A stretch of DNA of 64,000 nt, taken from NCBI GenBank assembly GCA_911387785.2, contig OU426982.1, forward strand, positions 126,427,993-126,491,992. The letters run 5' to 3'. Made by a program: the position numbers and the translations under genes. Each line of letters opens with the position of its first letter. Positions within the stretch are counted from its first letter, which is position 1. This document shows, piece by piece, positions 11,524 to 22,746 of the stretch. The DNA is from Aelia acuminata. Its lineage: Eukaryota > Arthropoda > Insecta > Hemiptera > Pentatomidae. The notes beneath the pieces were generated by a model. The model did not search any database and was not told where the DNA came from. It saw only the letters and a list, made by a program, of their open reading frames with translations.

Positions 11524-11930
11524 CGCACCTGTCAGCGGTCTGCGACAATCAGCGAATTCGATGGCTGCAGTATAGTATTTAAGGCATTTATGGCATGAAG
11601 GAACGAAAGTGCCCAGCAGCACCTCTTTCCGGGCTCGACACTAATTCAGGAGAGGAGGTCTCTCATCCAGCTTCTTTTTAGCCGCCTTCTAACGGGCAAG
11701 TCAACCTTGGCAATGTCGCGAATTAATCTGTTGTTATGTCCTTCCAATTTAACAAAAAAGCGTGTGAGAAGCATTCGTATGCGTTGTTGGATAGTCGGTT
11801 GTTGTAAGTCTGTATGTAGAGTTTGGTTACTTAAGTACCTGGGAGCGTCCGTAATTAGTCTTAAAAGTTTGGATTGAAAAGTTTCCAGAGTGAGCACCAT
11901 TTTCGTAATTGATTTAAGTTACATCAAACG
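11524..11930 (-). mobile_element. Jockey-like LINE 3' end with open C-terminal frame
   Basis: An 84-codon minus-strand frame (11900-11646) reads through the conserved C-terminus of Jockey-type polymerases: TFQSKLLRLITDAPRYLSNQ, then LHTDLQQPTIQQRIRML, RFFVKLEGHNNRLIRDIA, and LPVRRRLKRSWMRDLLS at the stop. The 3' UTR (11524-11645) matches that at 8552. The 5' part with the catalytic reverse transcriptase and endonuclease is absent, so the copy is dead. The clade name is inferred from these C-terminal motifs. Confidence 0.85.
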
Positions 11931-11939
11931 TTACTTTAC

Positions 11940-12330
11940 ATCATATATACACACACGACATACCTACCAACTCTGCAACTTACGCTGATGATACCGCAAT
12001 TTTAACAATACACCATGACCCCAGTCTTGCCTCATTGAATACACAGAATTTTGTTAATATCATATATAAATTTATTTACAGTTTCATTGAGATTAAAAAG
12101 AACCAAATTTTCGGAAAGTACAAATCCTCGATAGCCGGAACTTTTTCATTTTCTAAAATATTTAAAATAATATTTAAAGCCCCAAAATTACAAACTCGAA
12201 CCAAGAAAACCATAACTAAGAAAAGACGATTATACCCCGGAAATAATATTCTCTCAAACTATCCGGCACGGTGGAAGAACCCCGACATTCCTAGTGATTG
12301 CACTATTCGATATAGGCTCCGTTCTTAAGG
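11940..12330. other. No recognisable gene
   Basis: A 97-codon lysine- and phenylalanine-rich frame (12035-12328) is consistent with AT-rich noise. Confidence 0.35.
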
Positions 12331-12645
12331 AATCGAGTGGCGGCCTCCGAAGAGGACGCTAAACATAATGAAGGAAGGGAACGAAAGAGGAAAGAAGAAG
12401 GAGTTAGATGGCGAGGGGAGATGAGAACGCTCCGAAGCTCACGCTCCCGGCCTCTCGAAATGTTTAGTATATCATGTTCACGCTATTACTTCACGACGGT
12501 TATAAATCTCATTCCACTTCTTCGGGAGCCGGACCTGGCCGCTGCTGTGTCTAGCGGGTTCCTCCGCCTCCAAGAGAGTGGTAGATCTGAGCCGACTTCC
12601 AACTTGAGGAAATGGTACTTCTTAGCTAAGTGTTCATAATAATTT
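12331..12645 (+). other. GC-rich island, possible UTR or exon, unrecognised
   Basis: A plus-strand open frame of about 100 codons begins at GTG, which is not a normal eukaryotic start. It is rich in Glu/Lys/Arg at first and in Arg/Ser/Leu later. The composition contrast with the flanks is strong, but no domain or convincing splice pair was found. Confidence 0.25.
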
Positions 12646-12855
12646 GAACTGTGGAAAACACATCAATTTACAATTAATCATAAACAAATTTCCGGTTTCC
12701 TCCACCTCACTTCTGCCCAACAACAGCAAAGTCTATAATGACATGCCATGCGTGACAAGTGGTTATTGAAATTTTGTGAGTAAAGAGCATAATCAGGGTA
12801 ATAGTAGCATTGATGAGATAGATAAAGAAATTCTTGCCCTTTATTGCTTGTTTAT

Positions 12856-13132
12856 TTTGTTTAACGTCACTTTATGCCACTTAGGCTAATCGGACGATGC
12901 TACAGTGGGAGTCCTAAGTTTTGCCTATCCAGGTTTAATTATGATAGGGATCTTTAACAAGTATCTGACATCGTACAAGCTCGGGACCTCCATTTTACGC
13001 CCTAACCGAGGGACGTCATGGCCAAGGATTTTTTACTCCCATTAAAAATTCCTAGCGCCACCGCTGGGGGTGAACCTGCGAACTTTAGTATTGTAGGTTG
13101 CCATGCTAACCACTAAACCACAGGTGACTCCC
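12856..13132 (-). mobile_element. SINE-A, copy 3, near full length
   Basis: The complete body and tRNA-like head lie on the minus strand. The B-box is changed (GGTTCACCCCC-like) and the tail reads AAACAAAATAAACAAG. Confidence 0.85.
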
Positions 13133-14030
13133 TTTGCCTTTTTTTCCTTCAAACAAATTATCTATTGAAGTTATGAACGGATAGGGTCCTTTACAAGTTC
13201 CATACTTTAAAATTTAAGAAATATTCAGTTTTGCAAGTTTCATCTCTATTTCACGAATATCACACCCTAATTTTCTAGTGATGGACAGGAGATCAGTACC
13301 AATAATGGACACACCTCAGAAAGCTTTAAAACTTTTTATCAACAACTATTTTGTTTTATAATTTTAATCAGATCAGCTAAGGTAGGAAAACAATTATATA
13401 AAAAACAAACAAAATTCTTGAGATGCTTACATAATTACATATATATTGTCATAAATAATGATTATCTTACACAGACTCATTTTCAAATATATTCAGGAAT
13501 CCTACGAAATCATGATTTTTTTTTTGGAAGGGGATATAAAGTTCCAAGACTTTATGAAATTTTATAGGTACCCTGTTCAAGGGTTGGCCTAAGCGTTTCG
13601 CCAAAGTTCGTAGGTCATCAACAGGACTGAGTAAATACCTAAAAACCGAACGGTTATAATCCATAACCGGTTGTATGATACCTTTAGGCACCATCACCGG
13701 AAACCTTTGAATAAATGTAATTGAAAAAGTCAATCAGCACAGTAAACATCATTCAATTAAAATCAACGGAAAATCATCGATACCCACGGTTTTAAAACAT
13801 TCCAATTGGTAAAAATGCGTTCAATGTTAATTTTAAGAAAAAAATTGACTTTTTACATTAATATCTTACCTTCTTGATGACCACCATGTGCTCCATCTTC
13901 TGAAACAAAGAAGGGAATGTAGTGAATGATAACAAATCTCAGCCTCGTATCACCTTCCCTTGGATGTCAACTAACATAACTTAGAAATTTATAGTACAAA
14001 TGTACTTTAGCCGTAAACATCTAACCCACT
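13133..14030. other. AT-rich stretch, no gene seen
   Basis: An 88-codon minus-strand frame (13733-13467) has no recognisable domain. Confidence 0.35.
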
Positions 14031-14039
14031 ACTTTTCCA

Positions 14040-14440
14040 TAGCTAGGCCTTCGGTTACTGGTATACAATGCTCCTGAAGAAGAAATGGATGAATCTTCTC
14101 CGAATTAATGTTATTAGACAACGTTTTCGAAGACAAGATTCTGATATTTATAAAAACAAAAAAAAGTCAAATACACGACTCATTTGTCATTTAAATCAAA
14201 AATACTACGTAAGTTCGTAGATGCCCTCTTTTATGTCTCCAATGAGACCTTACACACTGACCTCGACATTCCTTAGTTCGAAGTAACAGCCATAGATTGC
14301 TACTGTAACTTACATGACAGACTTATTCTAAATTCCAACCCACTAACTCAAACTCTACACACTCCCACAAACCCGTATAATTCGCCAAGAAGACTGTTGA
14401 GGCGTTGGCCAAGAGAATTTCTACCCTAAACAGTGATGTA
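14040..14440 (+). mobile_element. Jockey-like LINE C-terminal fragment, decayed
   Basis: Around 14225-14285 the plus strand translates to YVSNETLHTDLDIP, the same C-terminal motif as the other Jockey tails here. A SPRRLLRRWPREFL-like ending follows at about 14385-14425. Stops and frameshifts are present. The upstream part is too eroded to follow. Confidence 0.65.
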
Positions 14441-15760
14441 AATATAATTTTCAATTGTATTTTACAGCCTTTTATTATTTTATGTTACTTCACTCAATTC
14501 TTAGACAACATATTATAATTCTTCGTTTTTTATTTTTTGTATTATTTGAAATACTCTGGGAACATTTTGGGTGTAATCGATTTTGAGTGCAACTTAGTTT
14601 TATTTTTGTATAAGATAATTGTTAAATGAAGGACATTAATGATGGATTACACAAGAAATTAAAAAATATAATAGTATTTTCAGCAAAACAAATTCCGCTA
14701 ATTCTATAAATATCTTAAAATTTGATCATATAAGTATTTTATTTTCCTATAAATTTGTTGATAATGTGAAGACAAATTAAAAATTTTACTAGATTTGTAT
14801 TACTGTATATTCACGCGGTTTATATAAATGTACAGGTATACGTGTTTATATTAGTGTATTTGTTTTCATAAGTTTTTTTTTCGACAAGCAGTCGTGGTTT
14901 GCCATGCCCTTCTTTAGATTTTAAGTTTGGTTGGTTGGTTTTCAAAAACCAACCATTGCTTTAACGGCTTAACCGATATTTATGATCTTTGATTTGTTGG
15001 ATTTTTCGCCGCCCCGATTAAAAAAAATCTAAAAAATGTGGGGAGGAGAGCAGGAAGGGGTTAATTACTAACTAATCATAATCATAATAATCAATAATTA
15101 ATCATTTTTTTACCGGCTTATTCTACTTCTACAATTTTCAATGCAATGGTTTTTAAGACACTTATTTATTTAACCTCAACACTGTCATTCAATCTAGTAC
15201 CAGTAGTATGTCTTTACCAATCTACTCCACAACCAACTAGATTTTTTTTTTTAATGTCACTAAGACGCCATATTTAATATCCACGTTTACAGTTTTCTTT
15301 TAATAGTAATATTATCAAATGTATAAATTAATACTAACATATAGTATATAGGTATGTTATTTTGTAAGTAATGCAGTTGTTAATGTTTGGAGTTGCAAGT
15401 AGATGATGATTACAGGGGCAGTAAAGAGGTTGACCGCTGAGGTCACTTCGCTTCTCCCGGGGTCAAGGTCACAGCTACTAAAGTCAATACACGTAGCTAC
15501 TAAACCACTAACTGCTAACGCCTGCGATATTGGTTAATTTATTGTAGTAAATTTTATATAATAAATAAATATTTAAATAATGTTATAAATATTTATTGAA
15601 CCCGTCTTGATAACGAACTGATAAAACTTCCTCCTGGTAGTGGCGTTCCTGGAAAATTAGGGATCCTAGTCAAACATGTGATTTTAAAGCCCCCAATTAA
15701 TTTTATTAAATTAAGGTATCCATTTGTGGCACCACTTTAGTTAACTAGTACTAAAACTAT
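14441..15760. other. AT-rich stretch, no gene seen
   Basis: A small palindrome-like GGTTGGTTTTC / AAAACCAACC occurs near 14931-14957. Otherwise featureless. Confidence 0.4.
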
Positions 15761-15833
15761 GTATTTTTTAACAGGTTGAGAGTTGTATCTGCCCTGTGTG
15801 ACTTCAAATGATTTGTCTGCCTGTTTTGCTGAA

Positions 15834-15863
15834 CTGAAGATGGCTCAAAAGAGCCAAAACGTC
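15834..15863 (+). other. Hammerhead-like core in a short repeat
   Basis: CTGAAGA is followed by a hairpin (TGGCTC, AAAA loop, GAGCCA) and AAAAC. In a canonical hammerhead the last block would be GAAAC, so one key purine is changed. The mirrored AACAGGTT/AACCTGTT blocks at about 15770 and 15918 suggest a small TIR element around it. Confidence 0.3.
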
Positions 15864-15939
15864 TTATAAATAAAAAACTGTATTGTTGAGACTAATTTGG
15901 TCCCTTTCTTGATAACCTGTTGAACAATATAGTCTCAAG

Positions 15940-16526
15940 AACTTAACGTCTTATATGTATTTTTTATTTATCGCGCATTGCCTTTATAAACGAAAAACTT
16001 GTAGTTATTTTGGGAAGGTAAAGCCGACTTTTTAGAAAAATCGAAAAAGAGAAGTGTTAATAATTATCAAATATAATAATCAATCAAGTTGAGATTAAAT
16101 TTATGAGGAATTCCTCATTAAGGGTGTTCCGGATTGTATTACTGATTTTTGATAAGGCTGGCAGGTAAAAAATTATGAATAAAAAATATTTATGAAGTAG
16201 GAAAAAGATATTAATAATAAGCATGCATAATATAAATTCTTGGATGTCAGTTTAAATAAATATAGAATATTAATTTAATGAATTAGAAATTAATAAAATA
16301 AAGAAGGTAGGTTTTATTAATATGAGAAATAGTAAATAAAATAAAAATAAAAAAATTGATAGTGTTTTCAACGACTCAAAGCCTTTCACCATCTGTCAAT
16401 TTAAAGTCTGTTGGTTGGAACCTTTTTCAGGTCTCATGGACGCACGCAGGAATTTTGAGAAAAATTAAACTTCAAATTAAATCAATTCGAAATCATTAAC
16501 TATATTTACGCATTATATAAACACAT
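15940..16526. other. AT-rich stretch, no gene seen
   Basis: No repeat or open frame of note. Confidence 0.4.
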
Positions 16527-16528
16527 AT

Positions 16529-17059
16529 GAAGACCCCACGCTAAGAACGTGTTCAGTCACATTTTGCAAATTTTACAGGAGAGCAAAAAGATAGGTTAAA
16601 TCTTGTACAGAACACAGCCTAGTAACTCTAACTCAATGGGAAAAAATAGTGTATCCCCAATATATTTTCAAATAATGGTAATGTTTATGAAAATACAATA
16701 CATTATTTGTTGGTTCAAAAAGAATTAATGACCAAAAAAGAATAGTAATTGCTTGTGATCCCAAAAAAGAATTGTAAATATCTCAAGGACTGAACCCGCT
16801 GTTTTCGTGTAAACTTCACAGATATGTAGTACTCGAAATGGTTTACTAAAATGCGCTATAAAACAATATGCACAAAAATTGGACTGAACACGTTTTTGGG
16901 CCCGGTGTGGCTGTGCGGTAAAGCGCCGTACTCCCATGCCGGAGCTGCGGGTTCGAGTCCCGCCCTGGGTGGTGCTTTTCTTTCGTAGGAAAAGTATCAC
17001 CCAGTGCCATGGGTGTTAGTATGGGCAGTATAGGGCTTCAGTGGAAGCCTTAAAGTCCC

Positions 17060-17108
<49 letters not shown>

Positions 17109-17130
17109 ACGTTTTTAGCGTGGAGTCTTC
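16529..17130. mobile_element. MITE M2, interrupted by a SINE
   Basis: Terminal inverted repeats of about 30 bp: the left starts GAAGACCCCACGCTAAGAAC, and the right ends with its complement ...TTAGCGTGGAGTCTTC. The right TIR is split by the insertion at 16898-17107. Without the SINE the element would be about 390 bp. The minus-strand frame at 17000-16725 has no transposase motif. The superfamily is unresolved. Confidence 0.75.
16898..17107 (+). mobile_element. SINE-C (tRNA-derived), intact head and 46-nt poly-A tail
   Basis: The head GGCTGTGCGGTAAAGCGCC resembles an A-box/D-arm, and GGGTTCGAGTCCCGC is a near-perfect B-box/T-arm. A short body follows, then an uninterrupted A tail (17062-17107). 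The 11-bp direct repeats AACACGTTTTT (16887-16897 and 17106-17116) are the target duplication. The clean head, pure tail and matching duplication indicate recent insertion. No other copy of this family is evident in the window. Confidence 0.9.
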
Positions 17131-17140
17131 ATTTGTTAAC

Positions 17141-17650
17141 TTTTAAATATCAGTAAGTTTGAATTGAACCATTAATTGAGCCTTAAATAGAATACTTCGA
17201 TCCCCAACCCCGTTCAGAGGAATTTTACTATCGTGTCCCGCTAGACGAAAATTTGCGGTCACCCTTGTTACGTCTTATAATAGTCATTATACTTCACAAA
17301 TGGATGGGGACATGTTTTTCCTTGAGAAAGCTGGAGTCTACTCGCCTCGTATTTCCAATCTACGGTATATTTTCAACGTAGATTTTAACGGAAATTAATG
17401 TTTAATTCCAGGTGATATTTGATATTCGTTATTACTTCATGTCAGTAACAGTGTTGCGTGGCTACACATTTAAAAAAAAAAAAAAAATGGATTCTCATCG
17501 TTTTTTTACTGAGCCATATAATATGATGTCATATAATTTTCGTTTATAACAGAGTTATAATTTATTTTAAAAAATAAAAATAATAAAAAGTTGTTTTAGT
17601 GACTCCTTGGTGAGTAGGTATGGGCCGGGGTGGGAGGTGAGGGTTCCTAA
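17141..17650. other. No gene seen
   Basis: AT-rich, with A runs near 17470. Confidence 0.4.
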
Positions 17651-17651
17651 A

Positions 17652-18023
17652 AGCGCCTTTACACTCGACGAACTTTACCCACGAACACCACCCTCGAACA
17701 GCCTTCACGTCGACTGTTCGGGTATTTAAGGTACTTCATCTGTTTGCCTGTGTTCGGGGGTAGCGTTAGTGTCACTTTTGATTTGGGTTTTACCCAAGTG
17801 ACAGGAGTCGTTCGTGATACTAGTGCGCCGTTGTAATTCGTCTCCTATTTTTATATTTTTCAGATAATATAAAATATATCGATAATAGAGGTTGCGTTGG
17901 GTGCGTCAGCCATAGTTGTTCGCTTAACGTTAAGTATAAATGGCTGTTCGTGGAACGCCGGTACGGCAAGGTTCGGGGGAGAACCTGTTCGCAGGTGAGG
18001 TTCGTAGAGTGTAAAGGCACCTT
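17652..18023 (+). mobile_element. MITE M3, copy 1 (left arm of a 1.1-kb palindrome)
   Basis: It starts GCGCCTTTACAC and ends GTGTAAAGGCACCTT, so it has its own short TIRs, with subterminal TTCGAACA/TGTTCG repeats. The whole unit recurs inverted at 18319-18731, and a fragment occurs at 60202-60325. Confidence 0.8.
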
Positions 18024-18051
18024 AACAGTTAAGATGCTTTTGCTTCTTGGT

Positions 18052-18319
18052 CTTATGAGAAAGTTTTTCTTTAAATGAAGGAATCTTTTCCAATGGTTTA
18101 TTTTACTATCCCAACGTTAAAAATTATTATTAAAAGTTTATCATGTGCAATAAAAGAAATGACATATATATATTTTTGTGTATAACAATTGTATGTTTAT
18201 GAATCTTAAAAATGTACAATAGATAACCCCAGAAGATGGGCCTAAAGCCCGAAACGTTGGAATAATTAAATACAGGATAACCCATTGGAAGAGATTCCTT
18301 CATTTAAAGAAAAATCATA
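18052..18319. mobile_element. MITE M4 between the two M3 copies, with a hammerhead-like core
   Basis: Its inverted ends include TTTTTCTTTAAATGAAGGAA on the left and the complement at about 18294-18314. A related partial copy lies at 42852-42946. The right half carries CAGAAGA, a GGGC/GCCC hairpin and CGAAACGTTGG. CCAACGTT in the left half (18110-18117) can pair with ACGTTGG. Confidence 0.65.
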
Positions 18320-18731
18320 AGGTGCCTTTACACCTTACGAACCTCACCTTCGAACAAGTTCTCCTTCGAACCTTGCCGTACCGACGTGAAGCGAACAGAC
18401 ATTTATACTTCACGTGAGGTTAAGCGAACCAATATGGCTGACGCACCCAAAGCTGGCTTATGATAAAGAAAAAATCTCCATTATCAATATATTTTATATT
18501 ATCTGAAAAATAAAAAAATAGGAGACGATTTACAACGTTTCACAAATTACACTACTATCACAAATAACTCCTGTCACTTAGGAAAAACCCAAATCAAAAG
18601 TGACACTAGCGCTACCCCCGAACCCAGGCGATGAAGTACCTAGAACACCCGAACAGTCGACGTGAAGGCTTCACGAAGGTTGTTCGAGGGTGGTGTTCGA
18701 AGGTAAAGTTCGTAAGGTGTAAAGGCACCTT
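18319..18731 (-). mobile_element. MITE M3, copy 2 (right arm of the palindrome)
   Basis: Reverse-complement counterpart of 17652-18023 along almost its full length, with identical TIR ends (AAGGTGCCTTTACAC and GTGTAAAGGCACC) and modest divergence inside. The minus-strand frame through copy 1 (18020-17820) is shadowed by repeat sequence and is not a gene. Confidence 0.8.
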
Positions 18732-18739
18732 TATACGAA

Positions 18740-19160
18740 CCAAATTTTTCCTCACTAAGGTGAAAGGTACGATCCAGTAGAAAATAGTAGGTATATTATA
18801 ATACCTACATGAATTTTAATTCCCATCTCATCAAAGCTCATCGATAGTAAAGGATTAAAGCTGAGTACACCTAAAGTTGGAGGGCTGGTTCCATTCAGGT
18901 TGTATTTAAAAGTGAAAGAAAGCCTTGGGCCTAGCTAAGAGTTGGCGAACCCGGCAGAGACCACCCCCACGTGGTACCTCGGGCCAGGTTTCTCTCGGAA
19001 TTATTTCTTTGACCGCCCTCATTTGTCAAACTTTCTCTTCAAAAATACTCCATTTTTCCGTGGTGGGCAGCTTGTCCTATTGTGATATAGCTATATAGGC
19101 TTCTGTTTGATGGGATTATCACGGATTTTCGATCACTTAAACATTCACAAGCCGTTACTA
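18740..19160. other. No gene seen
   Basis: A GC-richer patch at 18880-19020 (around AACCCGGCAGAGACC) may be an eroded SINE, but the tRNA-like boxes are not convincing. Confidence 0.3.
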
Positions 19161-20359
19161 AAAAATATTATCACGGCACAGAATCATAGAAAGAGATGAA
19201 ATAATATCCGTAACTGTTATACAAGGGAGTTTAAAATATTTTACTAAAGTGCCAAATTAAAAAAATCCAACCATAACTATTTCGGATAACAGATTTGATA
19301 TTATTTTTTCATCTGTTAGCAAAGCATTATAATTCATTATATTAATAATATCGTAATCGATTAATGTAGGAAATTTGAATTATGGAATATTTTTTTATAA
19401 AGTCCTGCTAATCTGCTAATATTTAAACAAGAGAAGGCCTTCAGTTCATAGTTACATTAGATACATTATTTAAATATCAATGACGTTTTCGAAAGTTAAT
19501 AAAAATGTTTCCTATACTTTTTATTTTTTTTTTTTTAACTTTCGAAAACTACATTGAAAATAAAATAATGTACCTACGTAATAATGTAAGTATTCCAGAT
19601 AAAAGATTAGATATTATTCTGTCATCTGTTAGCAAAACATTGTAATAATAATATTATATTATTAATATTATAATAACAATTTGATCAGTCGTGTATCTTA
19701 ATCGATATATGTAGAAAAACTGAATTACGGAATATTTTTATAAGGTTCTGCTAATCTGCTAATATTTAAAGAAGAGAAAGCCTTCAGATCATAGTTACAT
19801 TACATGCATTATTTAATTAAAATGTTTCCTATAATTTTTTTTTTTACTTTCACTTACCTATTTTAACTTTCGATAACTACATTGAAAATAAAATAATGTA
19901 CCTACATATATTCATAAATTATAAGTTAAATAAATCCACTTGATCTCTTTTTCTCTTAGTTTGCTATCAAATAAACTTTTCAATATTTTGAAAAAAAAAT
20001 ATTTTTTTTTAGGTTTTGAATTTCTTTTTTAAATATAGAAACGTCCTAATATTATAATTTTTAGTTTATTTTTTGTTAAAAAAAGGACACAAACTAAATT
20101 TTACAAAAAGGTAGTTATCAAACCCTTGGCGTCCATAATTCAAATTTCCTACATTAATCGATTACGATATTATTAATATAATGAATTATAATGCTTTGCT
20201 AACAGATGAAAAAATAATATCAAATCTGTTATCCGAAATAGTTATGGTTGGATTTTTTTAATTTGGCACTTTAGTAAAATATTTTAAACTCCGTTGTATA
20301 TTAGTTACGGATATTATTTCATCTCTTTCTATGATTCTGTGCCGTGATAATATTTTTAA
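19161..20359. repeat. Inverted-repeat cluster: 225-bp arms around tandem units
   Basis: Arm 19161-19385 and arm 20132-20358 are near-identical reverse complements. Between them, two diverged direct units of about 310 bp follow each other (about 19278-19588 and 19590-19912), sharing TCATCTGTTAGCAAA, CTGCTAATCTGCTAATATTT and the segment around AAAATAATGTACCTAC. No transposase was seen. Confidence 0.75.
20026..20112 (+). repeat. 86-bp direct repeat, copy 1
   Basis: Identical to 20354-20439 over the whole length (starts TTTTTAAATATAGAAACGTC, ends TTTTACAAAAAGGT). It brackets the right arm of the inverted repeat. Confidence 0.85.
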
Positions 20360-20439
20360 ATATAGAAACGTCCTAATATTATAATTTTTAGTTTATTTTT
20401 TGTTAAAAAAAGGACACAAACTAAATTTTACAAAAAGGT
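20354..20439 (+). repeat. 86-bp direct repeat, copy 2
   Basis: Identical partner of 20026-20112. The sequences just beyond the two copies (AGTTATCAAACC and TTGATAACTATA) are reverse complements of each other. Confidence 0.85.
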
Positions 20440-20464
20440 TTGATAACTATAAAATTCATGCAAG

Positions 20465-20466
<2 letters not shown>

Positions 20467-20553
<87 letters not shown>

Positions 20554-20576
20554 CATATATATATAGGTAGAAGAAG
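20467..20576. repeat. AT microsatellite, about 110 bp
   Basis: Nearly pure (TA)n with occasional CA. All three overlapping frames here (runs of Ile-Tyr) are microsatellite artefacts. Confidence 0.95.
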
Positions 20577-20579
20577 TTC

Positions 20580-22036
20580 GAAAAAAAAATATAATAAAAT
20601 AAAAAGGCTCTTAATAATCCGGAGGAATAAACGAGGAAATGAAACATGTATGTATGTGTGTAAATAAGCGTGGTACAACTATAAATTTAAAAGTATCATT
20701 GTAATTGAATCATAAAAGAACTCGAATCATTTCATATCATAGTTAATTACATTTGTGTTAATATTCATTAGTTGAATAATTAATAGTGTTTATAATATAA
20801 AATGATATAAAGCTCAAAAAGTAAAGGATTTATTAAGTAATATTTTCTTTTTTAAAATGTCAGGTTATATAGAAAAAGGTCGAGTATGTCAAATGTGTTG
20901 ATGAAATAATTATGATGCAGAACACCTGTTTTTTTTTTTTTTTTTTTAACTACTTGCTCGTTTAGAACCTGGTTTACACTGCCATAAGTTTCGCAAGCCA
21001 CTCCATGTAAATCAGCTGCATCACGTTGTCCCTGTTTGTGAAATCCATCTGTTTTTTATTAATTTTGTTTTACCTAGCGGTTTAATAAGTTTGTTCTTTC
21101 TTTTCTTTCATTTTTTATTTATAGGTATGCACACCTTGTACAAAGTTATTTATAAATCGTCTTGTACAAAGTTTTGTATACCATCCCTATGAAGATCTAA
21201 CGATTGATCTGAAGATAAGGATTTTTAGTCATCTTAATGTGACACCACACTAGTTGTTTAAATTAAAGCCTTATTGGATCGGAGGTTTATATACTCCAAA
21301 ATTGAGATTTTCAAAGAACAATAGAAATTATTTTATTTGAACATTATAGTGAATATCAGAACCACTATGGTTTGTGTCTTATAGGGAATCATTTTTCAAT
21401 TTAATGGGCATATCATATTAGTATTATTACAAGCATATCGATGTAGGCTTTCGAAATACAGTATTATAAAAAACAGATATTTTGAGTTATACTCTGAAAA
21501 CCTTACAAGTTCGATATATGTCATAGAGTTTGAATTAAGAATTATGAGTTCAGCTGGTACCGTGGTTTTTTACCAAATAGCAGAACGTATAATTATAGTA
21601 ATAAGAGATTGCATATTAAAATATCACACATCTCACTAAGAAAGTGAGTATATATTACAGAAAGATAATATTTTTTATTTATTTAACTCTTTGCACTCGG
21701 CACCGCTTCAGACGTTACCTACCGTCAACTCGACTCAAAATTTTAGAACCAATTAAGGAATTGTAATGAAATTTAGGTTATATGTATTTGTGAAGCTTCG
21801 AGAACACATAGTTACAAAAAAAAAATATTTTTTTTAAATTTTATATTTTTTTATAATTTTATTTATAATCCATTACATACAACGATGACTTTTCTTTTAA
21901 TGCGCATTTCATTACCTTATATGTAAAAATGATCTTTTACCTAAAATTGCTTCGAGTTGCTGGTAATATCAATGAAAAAAAAACTTCGAGTACAAAGGGT
22001 TAAAAGATTAATGTTCTATAAAAATAATGAAAAACA
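20580..22036. other. AT-rich stretch, no gene seen
   Basis: T-run at about 20930-20947. No recognisable element. Confidence 0.4.
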
Positions 22037-22044
22037 CCGCGAGC

Positions 22045-22312
22045 CATTGGCGGATCCAGGGGGAGGGCTGTGGGGGCTGCAGCCCCTCCCTTTGGAAAAT
22101 TTTTCGTCATTTAAAGATAGAATTTGACTTCCATTAAGTAAGGAAGCAAGTTAAAGAACAAATAATGTGCAGAACAAGTAGAATTTTAGTTGTGGGAAAG
22201 GAACATAAATGTAAAAAAGCTGATTAACAGATCCAAATGAAGGGCTGTGGGGCTGCAGCCCCCCCCCTTTAGGACTGCAGCCCCCCTTTACGATCGGCTG
22301 GATCCGCCCATG
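22045..22312. mobile_element. hAT-type MITE, 268 bp, 8-bp target duplication
   Basis: It begins CATTGGCGGATCC and ends GGATCCGCCCATG, and is flanked by identical 8-mers CCGCGAGC (22037-22044 and 22313-22320). Subterminal G/C-runs form GGGGCTGCAGCCCC palindromes. An 8-bp duplication with short TIRs starting CA is typical of hAT elements. No coding capacity. Confidence 0.85.
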
Positions 22313-22320
22313 CCGCGAGC

Positions 22321-22670
22321 CGCGACCGTCATTTATCACCAAAAGTTGGAAATATCCTATAAATAGTTTTTACTATTTGTTTATGAACTATATGTTAAAA
22401 ACTGAAAATTATTTGCATTGTCTCAGTAGCGTAGTCCTCGAGTTTGAAGACAAATTTTAAATGGCTCCGCTCCGGAGACCTCAAGTGCAAAGGGATAGAA
22501 ATGGAGAATCAACCTTTGCCAGTTTACCTACCGGCGGACCAATCCCATTTTACAAATTAATACTACAATTCATTCAATTTTAAAATAAATGTTCTTTAAA
22601 AAAATCATCATCGCACTTTTTTTTGTTAACCCACAGAAGTGTTACGATATATTTTTTTACTATGTGAAAC
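22321..22670. other. No gene seen
   Basis: Ordinary AT-rich spacer. Confidence 0.4.

Positions 22671-22671
<1 letters not shown>

Positions 22672-22711
<40 letters not shown>
22672..22711. repeat. AT microsatellite
   Basis: (TA)n of about 40 bp, about 30 bp downstream of the exon candidate's donor on the minus strand. Confidence 0.95.
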
Positions 22712-22720
<9 letters not shown>

Positions 22721-22746
22721 AAGATAATATTGTTGAATGTACTCAC

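Noticed and set aside
12337..12639. 100-codon protein gene
   Set aside because: It needs a GTG start and shows no domain. Kept only as a GC-rich island.
16898..16970. A tRNA gene at the SINE-C head
   Set aside because: It has good A and B boxes, but it continues into a SINE body with poly-A tail and target duplication.
20421..20678. Open frames of repeated Ile-Tyr on both strands
   Set aside because: They are translations of the AT microsatellite.
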